DNA of 15,642 nucleotides from contig DAOVVQ010000061.1 in NCBI GenBank assembly GCA_030637065.1, positions 1-15,642 of the forward strand, written 5' to 3'. Source of the DNA: Planctomycetota bacterium. Its GTDB lineage: Bacteria; Planctomycetota; Phycisphaerae; Sedimentisphaerales; Anaerohalosphaeraceae. Shown here piece by piece: positions 1 through 6,970 of the stretch. The stretch's first letter is position 1, and the number at the start of each line of letters is the position of its first letter. The position numbers and the translations under genes are program-made. Under the pieces are notes generated by a model. It saw only the letters and a list, made by a program, of their open reading frames with translations, had not been told where the DNA came from and did not search any database.

Positions 1-1
1 C

Positions 2-736
2 AACGGGAACATAGGCGGCTGGAATACCTCCAGTGTCGCCAGCATGAACTGGATGTTCGGCTATGCGTCGGCGTTCAACGGGAACATCGGTGGCTGGGAT
101 ACCTCCAGCGTCACCGACATGAGCTATATGTTCTTCGATGCGTCGGCGTTCAATCAGGACATCGGCGGCTGGGATACCTCCAGCGTTACCAACATGCGGG
201 TGATGTTCTCCGCTGCGTCGTCGTTCAACCAGGACATCGGCGGGGGGAATACCTCCAGCGTCACCGAGATGAGTTCGATGTTCTCCATTGCGTCGTCGTT
301 CAACCAGGACATCGGCGACTGGGATACCTCCAGCGTCATCAACATGAGCTCAATGTTCTACATTGCGTCGACGTTCAATCAGGACATCGGCGGCTGGGAC
401 ACCTCGAACGTTACCGTAATGGCCTCGATGTTCCGCTCTACGTTGACGTTCAATCAGGACATCAGCGGCTGGGATACCTCAAGCGTCATCCTCATGGGCG
501 CTATGTTCCGAGATGCATCGTCGTTCAACGGGAACATCGATGGCTGGAATACCTCCAGCGTCACCGATATGAGATATATGTTCTGGAATGCGTCGTTGTT
601 TAACCAGGACCTGTCCGGATGGTGCGTCACAAAGATTTCTTCTGAACCGACCGACTTCGATACCGGGGCCACCAGTTGGATAGAGCCGCCAGAGCCAGAA
701 GATACGCGGCGGCCCATCTGGGGGACCTGCCCGTGA
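2..736 (+). CDS. BspA-family DUF285 repeat surface protein (C-terminal part, 5' end outside window)
   Basis: The reading frame is open from base 2, so the gene begins upstream of the window; the internal ATG at 44 is not a credible start. The visible part is almost entirely 25-residue repeats of the form FNQDIGGWDTSSVTxM followed by xxMFxxAS. These match the DUF285 / BspA-like leucine-rich-type repeats found in Mycoplasma lipoproteins and many environmental bacterial surface proteins. The last repeat breaks into a cap (FNQDLSGWCV, then FDTGATSW) and a short proline-rich end, WGTCP, which is a usual ending for this family. The family is generally secreted or surface-exposed and implicated in binding or adhesion. 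The signal peptide and any anchoring domain would lie outside the window, so location is inferred. It converges on the next gene. I see no terminator in the 122-base gap (737-858). Confidence 0.85.
   Translation, partial: NGNIGGWNTSSVASMNWMFGYASAFNGNIGGWDTSSVTDMSYMFFDASAFNQDIGGWDTSSVTNMRVMFSAASSFNQDIGGGNTSSVTEMSSMFSIASSFNQDIGDWDTSSVINMSSMFYIASTFNQDIGGWDTSNVTVMASMFRSTLTFNQDISGWDTSSVILMGAMFRDASSFNGNIDGWNTSSVTDMRYMFWNASLFNQDLSGWCVTKISSEPTDFDTGATSWIEPPEPEDTRRPIWGTCP
74..598 (+). repeat. Seven 75-bp in-frame tandem repeats encoding DUF285 units
   Basis: Units begin at 74, 149, 224, 299, 374, 449 and 524 (each starts with the Phe codon ttc), and a truncated eighth unit begins at 599. Spacing is exactly 75 bases, or 25 residues. 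Units share long identical stretches such as ggctgggatacctccagcg and differ mainly at the two or three residues before and after the Met-Phe pair. The exact periodicity favours unequal recombination and copy-number variation. Confidence 0.93.
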
Positions 737-858
737 TGAAAGGTGCCATAGGCTGTGGGTTTGGGTAACGCGCTGTTCTGAAATAATGCTTTGTGCTGCG
801 GGTGGCTGCCTGGCCGTTGTGGCTATGGCCTGTTGTGATTCGGCTGGGGCGTTTTTGG

Positions 859-2739
859 CTACTTGAATGCTCGGAGGTCGTAGGTTGATAGTATGTTTCG
901 GTGTCGCAGGTATAGTCTTCCGTTGTGGATTACCGGGTGTGCCCAGGCTGGGCCTTCGTCGCAGGTTGGCTTGAAGCGGCCCTTTACGACAAACGCCTGC
1001 GGTGTGGCCTTGGCGAGGATCAGGTCGCCTCGGTCGTAGCGAAACAGGACATTGCCGTCGGCGTACAATACGCTCGCCGAGCCGCGAACTTTGCTTCGCT
1101 CTTGCCATGCGACCTTGCCCGTAGCAAACTCGATGCATGTCGGGTGGCCGCGGTTGGCTCCGTGGCCACCGTAGATGTAGCCATCGACGAGGACGACGCC
1201 GCCGTGCTGGTTCTGAAAATCCCTCGATCCGATGAAATAGACCTCCCGGGCCCCAAAGTCGCCATCTTCGCGGACCACCTTGACGAGTGCGGCCCCGGTA
1301 TTGTAGGCGGTCGTTACAAAGACATAATTGCCGTAAACGACCGGCGAGGTGATGTTGGCTATCGTGTTGGCGATGCGGTTATAGCCCCACAGAAACCGGC
1401 CCGTTTCGGCGTCAACGCCTATTACTCCGCGACCAAGCACCTGAACATATTGCCGAACGCCGTGTATATCCGCCGCCACAGCCGACGAATAACCTCCGCC
1501 ATCGACACCCTCATCACCGATCTGAGGCAGTTTGCATGTCCAGATCGTCGCGCCTGTAACCTTATCCAGTGCGATCATGGCTGCATCATTGCCGCCCGGC
1601 GTGCAGATAACCTTGTTGCCGTCGACCAGCGGCGATTCGCTGTACTTCCAGCCGGACATCATCACCCCGCCAAAATCATCGGGCAGGTTCTTTCGCCACC
1701 TGATCGCCCCCGTCGCTACGTCAAGACACACCAGATCGCCTCCCGTCCCCAGGGCATAAACAAGCCCGCTGTCAACTGTCGGCGTACACCGCGGACCATC
1801 GTCATGGCCGGGCCCTATCTCGGCAGCCCAGAGCCGCCTGCCGGTCTTAACGTCAAGGGCAATGACGAACTGCGATTGCGTCTCATCGTCTAAGTCAAGA
1901 TCGCCCATCGTAAAAAGCCTGCCGCCGGCGATCGAAACCGAGGAAAATCCGCTGCCCAACCCCTCAACCTTCCAAAGCAGCTTTAAGCCATCCTCAGGCC
2001 ATGTTTCAAGCAGACCTATGTCGCGACAGATCGAATCTCGGCTGGGACCGTGAAATCCGGGCCAGTCGCCGCTTGTTGCCGCGTCAAATGCCGGAGTAGG
2101 CGACGGGATCATACCGATCAAATCGAATTTGGCTGCGGAAATCTCCGCGGAAGGTGCGTATCTCTCCGGGTCGATCTGCCCCAATATCCCCAAAAACCGA
2201 ATGCGAGTCAGTTCATCTTCATGCTCCATCGCCTCAGCCAGGAACGGTACGGCATCCTTCGCCGCCGGGCCGATCCCGCCTAATGCAAACGCCGCACGGA
2301 TACGAACCGCACCGGTCTTATTCGTAAATGTTTCGATCAACTCGCCGACGGCATCTTTGCCGATCGCCGCCAGCGCACCCGACGCCGACACGCGAACCCA
2401 GCCCTGTTCGTGATCAAGCTGGCCGATCAACGCCGAAACAGCATCTTTGGCCCGCGGCCCCAAAACAGCTATAGCATCAGCGGCAGCGACACGGACCGAA
2501 CCGTCCTCGTCCTCAAGGGCCAGGGTCAGCGCCTCGACCGTCGCCTCCAAATCCTCCCCGCTTAGATCATCCGACACACGAGCTACCCAAAAGCTCACCG
2601 ACTTTGCGCCGGCAGCGGACTCGTCGCCACTTGTCTTGTCGGGAGTGTCCGGGGTTGCGGGCTGATGTTTTATCGCGAACAATCCAATACCGACAAGAAT
2701 GCAGCACACCACAATAATGAACAGGTTTGTTTTCTTCAC
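859..2739 (-). CDS. Membrane-anchored HEAT-repeat / PQQ-type beta-propeller protein
   Basis: About 626 residues. The N-terminus is Met-Lys-Lys followed by one hydrophobic segment (residues 5-23) and a Pro/Thr/Asp-rich linker, so it is probably a signal anchor with the rest outside the inner membrane. Residues about 64-190 hold HEAT-like helical repeats (DEDGSVRVAAADAIAVLG, then GWVRVSASGALAAIG, then GAVRIRAAFALGGIG). From about 225 (DWPGFHGPSRDS, LLWKVEGLGSG) to the end is a PQQ/BamB-like propeller with blade motifs such as VIALDVKTGRRLW and LVCLDVATGAIRW. No catalytic quinoprotein residues were recognised, so a binding or scaffold role is more likely than a dehydrogenase. The GTG at 2739 is chosen because GAGG (2749-2752) sits 9 bases upstream. 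An in-frame ATG at 2787 would add 16 residues but has no ribosome site. It lies 73 bases after the HZS-alpha-like gene and is probably cotranscribed. Such fusions are common in planctomycetes. The substrate is unknown. Confidence 0.85.
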   Translation of the reverse strand: MKKTNLFIIVVCCILVGIGLFAIKHQPATPDTPDKTSGDESAAGAKSVSFWVARVSDDLSGEDLEATVEALTLALEDEDGSVRVAAADAIAVLGPRAKDAVSALIGQLDHEQGWVRVSASGALAAIGKDAVGELIETFTNKTGAVRIRAAFALGGIGPAAKDAVPFLAEAMEHEDELTRIRFLGILGQIDPERYAPSAEISAAKFDLIGMIPSPTPAFDAATSGDWPGFHGPSRDSICRDIGLLETWPEDGLKLLWKVEGLGSGFSSVSIAGGRLFTMGDLDLDDETQSQFVIALDVKTGRRLWAAEIGPGHDDGPRCTPTVDSGLVYALGTGGDLVCLDVATGAIRWRKNLPDDFGGVMMSGWKYSESPLVDGNKVICTPGGNDAAMIALDKVTGATIWTCKLPQIGDEGVDGGGYSSAVAADIHGVRQYVQVLGRGVIGVDAETGRFLWGYNRIANTIANITSPVVYGNYVFVTTAYNTGAALVKVVREDGDFGAREVYFIGSRDFQNQHGGVVLVDGYIYGGHGANRGHPTCIEFATGKVAWQERSKVRGSASVLYADGNVLFRYDRGDLILAKATPQAFVVKGRFKPTCDEGPAWAHPVIHNGRLYLRHRNILSTYDLRAFK

Positions 2740-2812
2740 TGCCGATATCCTCGATTTATCCGGGAGCCGATTGCCGTTAGCCCACATTCTGCCGTTATGA
2801 ATTACCGCCCCT

Positions 2813-5317
2813 TTACGGAATCGGGTGATTGGTTCCTGCTGTCGCTACTTTTTCCGGCTCAAACCAGAGCGATCGCCAGTATGCCCGGTCTGTGGCGTAT
2901 ACGTCGATCGGGGCGTCTTCGGCCAGGTCCTCCGGCAGTATCCCGAAGCGGACCATCTCGCGGACATAGCCTGCCGTCGGCTGAAAGCCCGGCATGTCAA
3001 ACCGTTTGATCTCCTCCAGATGCCGCTTGCCCTTACGGCACATGGCCAGGATCTTTTGGTAGTCCGGATCGTCCGTATCGGCGAAGACGGTTACGGGCTT
3101 GCCCGCACTCGGGCGTCCGTCTCGCTGTGTGCAAAGGCCGTAGCCGCCGGCCTCGATAGCCAACGGGCCGAGCAGGACCAGCGATCTGTCCGGACGAGAC
3201 AGATTGAACATCAAATGCTGCGAATATTTTATACGAATATCGTCCCAGTTCGGCTGAGACAACTTCACGCCAAGATCGTCCGACAGATATTGCGGCATAG
3301 GAAGCGACTCATTATGACAGCCGATGCACCTGCGGCGAATCGCCTCGGACGCAGCAACCGACTCGGGCCACTGCCGATCGCCCGTATTGGGCTTGTTCAT
3401 GGGAAGCCCGCCGATCATCCCGGTCCCCAGCGCTGCATATGTACCCGGATACACCGCCGCCGACTCGATCCAGTAACGGATCATATCCTGCTCGTGTTGC
3501 GTAAGTTTCGCGTTATGGTGGCTGCCGTCGAGCTTCTTCATCAGCGGGCTGGCCGACGTCCCCACCGAACGAGGCGGCAGATTCGTCTCCATCCGGTCGC
3601 GTCCGTCGCTGATCAGCTTGCGAACCGTAAGCGTAACATAGCTGTGCGAAAAAATCGGCCCGCGGTCGCCCGTAAGAATAACGCCGCCGCTGCGCCGGTC
3701 GTAGTCGTGGCACGAAATGCAGTGCTTATCGAAGATCGGCTGAATATCGCGTGGATAATCAAACACCTCGGGAATGCCTTCCAGCGGCGATATCCGGCTG
3801 GGGCCGCGTTTAAGAGCGGCCAGCATCCCGGTATTTGAAGGAACCGGCGTCCGCTCTCGCTGCTCATGACAGCCGACGCAACTCGTCGTCTCGCCCGGCA
3901 TTACCGTCAGAAAACTGTGCATCCGCTTAACGGAATTATTATCCTCATCCAGCGCGACAAAGAACAGGCTCCGCAGGGCGGGCACCTCCATATACGCCGA
4001 ACCGTCCGGCTCGACGTCGACCGTACCCAATACCCGCTCCAACGTATAAGTCCCGCCATAGCTCATCGGAGGCATCTTGCCGCTGTAATTAATCGGCTTA
4101 GGCAGCGTCTCCAGCACCAGCAGCTTCTTGATCTCGCCGCGTTTAACACCGTCCATCTTCCGCCCGGCATATACGTCCTGCAGGACCAGCCGACCACTAT
4201 CCTGACGCCAATCGCTGCGAGGCGGGATCAGCGGCTCCAGCGGACGGGCCCGCAGTGGACGCGGCTCATGACATTCCACCCCAGCCTTGGCCAGTTCAGG
4301 TTCCAATTGGTACAACTGACGACTCTCGCCGTCTCTGCCGATCAGAACAAGCTGCGACCCCTGCGCCGCCAAAAAAGTATCCGTCGACAACGGATAAGGA
4401 TCGCGAAAATTCTCACCCTCGCTGATGATCTGCGCTGAGCCGGTGTCATCAGGCCCGGACTTGGCGGTTATGATCGCAATATCACCGGCATGCTCCTTGC
4501 GGCCATGCTTCGGAGAGAACACCGCAACCACTTCGTTATCGCCGCCCGGTATCGGCTTGGCATCGATCATCAGCGTTTGCGGATGCTGGTTGCCGTAGTA
4601 AACCATCTGGCCGGTCCCGTCGGGGTTCGCCGTCCACAAATGATGAAACGCCACGCGGCTGCGGTCGACATACTCCCACCGCGTGTAAATAAACCGCCCG
4701 TCCGGCAGCGGCCACGGTGTATTATCATGCTCGATGTTCGCCGAGATCGGCTGGATATTCGTCCCATCCCCATCGCAGACGTGCAAAATCGCAACCTGGC
4801 TATACCAGCAGTTCACCCACCGCTTGCACCGGCTCGAACAGAACATGATCTGCCCATTGGAAAGGTAAGTCGGCTCGAAATCGTCATAAGGCCCCGAGGT
4901 CAGCCGCCTAAGCCCGGTGCCGTCGACGTTTATCTCAAACAGATTGAAATGTTCGCTGCCGCCCGGACGATACGAAAACAGGATCCTGCCCGCGTTATAA
5001 TGCACCTGCGGGTCGCGGATCGAACCGGCTGGGTCGTCGACCAGCACCGTTATCTCCCCACTGACAACGTTCAGCCGGCACAGCCGCCCCATCGCCTGAT
5101 AAGCCTTATCATCGACATCCTGGGCCCGATAGCCGAAGTTATCATACCAGTGATTGCCTTCGCTGGGCTGACGACAGGCGAAAATGATCTCCTCGACGTC
5201 GATCTCCGGCGGCTTGCCCGAAGCCCCAGCCGCAAAGATCACCGCCAGCCACAGCACAAACATCGCCTTTGGCCCGATTCGAAAACGCCGGATTTGTTGG
5301 CCCATTCCCTCAATCAT
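2813..5317 (-). CDS. Secreted hydrazine synthase alpha-like protein: TolB-like propeller plus multihaem c-type cytochrome region
   Basis: About 834 residues from the ATG at 5317. An N-terminal signal peptide is clear (RRFRIGPKAMF, a hydrophobic run, then AAGASG near residue 34). Residues about 40-340 are TolB/WD40-like propeller blades (LFEINVDGTGLRRLTSGPYDDFEPTYL is split across blades; HHLWTANPDGTG). The C-terminal half has three c-type haem motifs: CVGCH (480-484), CISCH (533-537) and CIGCH (664-668). This order resembles the HZS alpha subunit family, whose founding member is part of anammox hydrazine synthase; relatives of unknown function are widespread in planctomycetes. No HZS beta or gamma subunit and no anammox gene is seen here, so hydrazine synthesis should not be assumed. 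A role in periplasmic electron transfer or an unknown redox reaction is inferred. In-frame starts also exist at 5377 and 5305; 5317 fits the promoter, which would make the mRNA leaderless. The HEAT/PQQ gene follows on the same strand. Confidence 0.82.
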   Translation of the reverse strand: MIEGMGQQIRRFRIGPKAMFVLWLAVIFAAGASGKPPEIDVEEIIFACRQPSEGNHWYDNFGYRAQDVDDKAYQAMGRLCRLNVVSGEITVLVDDPAGSIRDPQVHYNAGRILFSYRPGGSEHFNLFEINVDGTGLRRLTSGPYDDFEPTYLSNGQIMFCSSRCKRWVNCWYSQVAILHVCDGDGTNIQPISANIEHDNTPWPLPDGRFIYTRWEYVDRSRVAFHHLWTANPDGTGQMVYYGNQHPQTLMIDAKPIPGGDNEVVAVFSPKHGRKEHAGDIAIITAKSGPDDTGSAQIISEGENFRDPYPLSTDTFLAAQGSQLVLIGRDGESRQLYQLEPELAKAGVECHEPRPLRARPLEPLIPPRSDWRQDSGRLVLQDVYAGRKMDGVKRGEIKKLLVLETLPKPINYSGKMPPMSYGGTYTLERVLGTVDVEPDGSAYMEVPALRSLFFVALDEDNNSVKRMHSFLTVMPGETTSCVGCHEQRERTPVPSNTGMLAALKRGPSRISPLEGIPEVFDYPRDIQPIFDKHCISCHDYDRRSGGVILTGDRGPIFSHSYVTLTVRKLISDGRDRMETNLPPRSVGTSASPLMKKLDGSHHNAKLTQHEQDMIRYWIESAAVYPGTYAALGTGMIGGLPMNKPNTGDRQWPESVAASEAIRRRCIGCHNESLPMPQYLSDDLGVKLSQPNWDDIRIKYSQHLMFNLSRPDRSLVLLGPLAIEAGGYGLCTQRDGRPSAGKPVTVFADTDDPDYQKILAMCRKGKRHLEEIKRFDMPGFQPTAGYVREMVRFGILPEDLAEDAPIDVYATDRAYWRSLWFEPEKVATAGTNHPIP

Positions 5318-5323
5318 GAAAAT

Positions 5324-5352
5324 ATGATAACATATAATGCCCGCTGTGCCAA
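5324..5352 (-). promoter_or_regulatory. Sigma-70-type promoter of the HZS-alpha-like gene
   Basis: On the minus strand, TTGGCA (5347-5352) and TATCAT (5324-5329) are separated by exactly 17 bases and match the consensus at 10 of 12 positions. Transcription would begin near 5316-5318, at the ATG at 5315-5317, so the message would be leaderless or nearly so. The first long-ORF ATG at 5377 lies upstream of this promoter and is therefore unlikely to be the start. Confidence 0.6.
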
Positions 5353-5454
5353 GGGTTTTTGCCCGCTGCGGCGCCATCGGACGGCGATCGGCATTGCCTG
5401 CGAGATCGATGGCCCTGATGCGTGAATCCGTCCAGATATCCGGGAAAGCCGAAA

Positions 5455-5826
5455 ATGAGCGAGATGAGCGATAAAAGTTTGCGATTTGTAGTGCAAAAGC
5501 ACTCGTCCAGCGGCAATGTGCATTGGGATTTCATGCTCGAATACGGCAACAATCTCCAGACGTATCGCCTCGATATCGACCCGTCGCTCATCGCCGCTGA
5601 ACCGGTAAAGGCGGAAAAAATATTCGACCACCGGCTGGAATACCTGACCTACGAAGGGCCCATAAGCGGCGGGCGTGGAACAGTCCGGATAAGCGACCGA
5701 GGCACGTTCACCATAGTTCGGCAGGACCCCCGGCGAATCGAACTAAGCCTGGCAGGGCGGGTCCTGAAGGGCAGGTTCCTGCTGGAACACACCGCCGACA
5801 ACCAATGGCGCTTAGGCGGCGCCTGA
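5455..5826 (+). CDS. Stand-alone LigD-type 3'-phosphoesterase (PE) domain protein
   Basis: About 123 residues. It matches the phosphoesterase domain of bacterial LigD end-joining ligases, here as a single-domain protein. Core motifs are RFVVQKH (His16), VHWDFMLE (His23, Asp25), FDHRLEYLTYEG (His59, Tyr63) and SGGRGTV. In characterised LigD-PE, two His and one Asp bind the metal, and an Arg, a His and a Tyr engage the phosphate. Here the HYDFRLE Arg is replaced by Met27, while the other residues are kept. Planctomycetes often carry this HWDxMLE form. Processing of 3' ends in DNA repair is the family role; activity of this variant is unproven. No polymerase or ligase domain is fused or adjacent. 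An in-frame GTG at 5422 and an ATG at 5464 are alternative starts. ATG 5455 is a compromise, as none has a strong ribosome site. It is divergent from the HZS-like gene and convergent with the CDF gene. Confidence 0.8.
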   Translation: MSEMSDKSLRFVVQKHSSSGNVHWDFMLEYGNNLQTYRLDIDPSLIAAEPVKAEKIFDHRLEYLTYEGPISGGRGTVRISDRGTFTIVRQDPRRIELSLAGRVLKGRFLLEHTADNQWRLGGA

Positions 5827-6024
5827 CAGAACGAAACACAAAACGCTGCTTGTCAATTCTCGCAAACACGCTGCCACCCACTAATACCAATTCCACTAAA
5901 AAAATGCGTGCCAGTCCGTAGGATGGGTAACTTGTTACCCATGCGGTTCTGTAAACTCCTCCGTCAGGATGGGTAACAAAGTTACCCATCCTACAAGATT
6001 GACAGGACGAAAAACAAAACGCTG
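5824..6024. repeat. 25-base direct repeat (23/25) framing the convergent intergenic space
   Basis: The copies lie at 5824-5848 and 6000-6024. They read TGACAGAACGAAAC plus CACAAAACGCTG-like sequence and differ at only two positions (7 and 14). The first copy begins with the TGA stop of the phosphoesterase gene; the second lies just beyond the CDF stop codon. Between them is the palindromic element 5918-5994. This may be a duplicated segment, or a footprint of insertion of the intervening 151 bases. Confidence 0.8.
5918..5994. repeat. Nested palindromic (REPIN-like) intergenic repeat
   Basis: The outer arms GTAGGATGGGTAAC (5918-5931) and GTTACCCATCCTAC (5981-5994) are perfectly complementary over 14 bases. 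Each half also folds on itself: ATGGGTAAC-TT-GTTACCCAT (5923-5942) and AGGATGGGTAAC-AAA-GTTACCCATCCT (5966-5992). The element can form either one long cruciform or two small hairpins. No U-tract follows in either direction, so it is not a standard terminator, although it lies between convergent genes. The two-hairpin design is like REPIN or MITE elements. Whether it is multicopy cannot be seen here. Confidence 0.85.
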
Positions 6025-6034
6025 GCATTATGTC

Positions 6035-6946
6035 TTACTTCCGCAACTCCGGCCTGTCCGGCTCGATGTGTACCGTGACGTTGACGGGCCGAACGATCTG
6101 CGTGTGCATCGCCTCTTCGAGCGACTCTGATATCTCGTGCGCATCGGTGATGGAAAGCTGCGGATCGACCAGGATATGCAGATCGAGAAAGACCTCTCTG
6201 CCTACACTGCGGGTGCGGAGCTTGTGATATTGGCGGATTCGCTGCTGGGAAGCGATGATCTTTCTTATCTGTTCGATGGTGCCCGCGTCGACGGAGCGTT
6301 CGGCCAACTCCTCCAGACAGCCGCCCATGATCTTGACCGCCACCAGGATGATCATCAGTCCCACCGCGATAGTCGCGATCTGGTCGGCGTATGCGTAGCC
6401 GAATCTTGCCGAGGCAAACCCGATAACGACCGCGACGGAACTTAAGGCGTCGCTGCGATGGTGCCATGCGTTGGCATAAAGTGCGGTGCTGTGCGTCCTG
6501 ACGGCGACCAGCCTGGTGACGCGGTAGAGGCTCTCCTTGGCAAAGATCGACAGCATCGCAACCCAGAAAACACCCATGCTCATGTTAGCGGTTTCATTTC
6601 CACCCGCCCGGGCGACGACGATTGCCAGACTTGCCCGCTGGACTAAAAATCCCCCAACCAGCACCAGCACAACCGCCACGAACACAGCGGCAAAGGTCTC
6701 GATTCGTCCGTGACCGTAAGGGTGCTCCGGATCGGGCTCCTTCGAGCCGAAGTAAACGCCCAACAAAACCGCCGCGTCAGTGGCCATATCCGAAACCGAG
6801 TGGACCCCGTCGGCAATCAGGGCCATGGAGCCGGTGGCCATTCCCGCCGCTATCTTGACCGCGGAAAGGGCGACGTTCACCGCCACGCTGGCATACGTGA
6901 CCCGGCGAATCGGTTTGTTGGCGGATTCGATCTTTTGATTGCCCAT
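6035..6946 (-). CDS. Cation diffusion facilitator (CDF) family divalent metal efflux transporter
   Basis: About 303 residues, a usual CDF length. It exports divalent metal ions across the inner membrane by proton antiport. The membrane domain holds ADGVHSVSDMATD in TM2, HPYGHGRIE in the following loop and WHHRSDALSS in TM5. The metal site is thus HxxxD (His49, Asp53) plus HxxxD (His162, Asp166), the arrangement seen in zinc-type CDFs; E. coli FieF/YiiP instead has DxxxD in TM2. Zn, Co or Cd export is inferred. The C-terminal cytosolic ferredoxin-like domain (about 215-300) contains VFLDLHILVDPQLS and VNVTVHIEPD. The gene follows the phosphohexomutase by 24 bases. An upstream GTG at 6964 could extend it by six residues, and neither start has a strong ribosome site. 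It appears to be the last gene of the minus-strand run. Confidence 0.9.
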   Translation of the reverse strand: MGNQKIESANKPIRRVTYASVAVNVALSAVKIAAGMATGSMALIADGVHSVSDMATDAAVLLGVYFGSKEPDPEHPYGHGRIETFAAVFVAVVLVLVGGFLVQRASLAIVVARAGGNETANMSMGVFWVAMLSIFAKESLYRVTRLVAVRTHSTALYANAWHHRSDALSSVAVVIGFASARFGYAYADQIATIAVGLMIILVAVKIMGGCLEELAERSVDAGTIEQIRKIIASQQRIRQYHKLRTRSVGREVFLDLHILVDPQLSITDAHEISESLEEAMHTQIVRPVNVTVHIEPDRPELRK

Positions 6947-6970
6947 AGCGACAGGCTTTCCCACGCAACG

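Noticed and set aside
74..673. CRISPR-like array because of regular spacing
   Set aside because: The 75-base period is in-frame, contiguous and encodes DUF285 units; there are no unique spacers between short repeats.
154..717. Minus-strand frames with repeated LEVSQPPMSWLNDDA
   Set aside because: Antisense reading of the DUF285 repeat array.
925..1893. Open frame of 322 codons on the plus strand opposite the HEAT/PQQ gene
   Set aside because: It has no family motifs and is rich in Arg, Ala and His as expected of an antisense shadow; the minus-strand protein has clear HEAT and PQQ repeats.
2813..5317. Evidence for anammox metabolism
   Set aside because: Only an HZS-alpha-like gene is present; no beta/gamma subunit, hydrazine dehydrogenase or related gene is in the window.
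5333..5338. Perfect TATAAT on the plus strand as promoter of the phosphoesterase gene
   Set aside because: No acceptable -35 box at 16-18 bases upstream, and it lies within the opposing promoter; left as unproven.
2825..5425. Plus-strand frames at 2825-3838, 3866-4438 and 4490-5425 opposite the HZS-alpha-like gene
   Set aside because: Low-complexity Arg/His-rich translations without motifs; the minus strand has a signal peptide, propeller blades and haem motifs.
5966..5992. 12-bp-stem hairpin as an intrinsic terminator between convergent genes
   Set aside because: No U-tract follows on either strand; it is better explained as part of the dispersed palindromic repeat.
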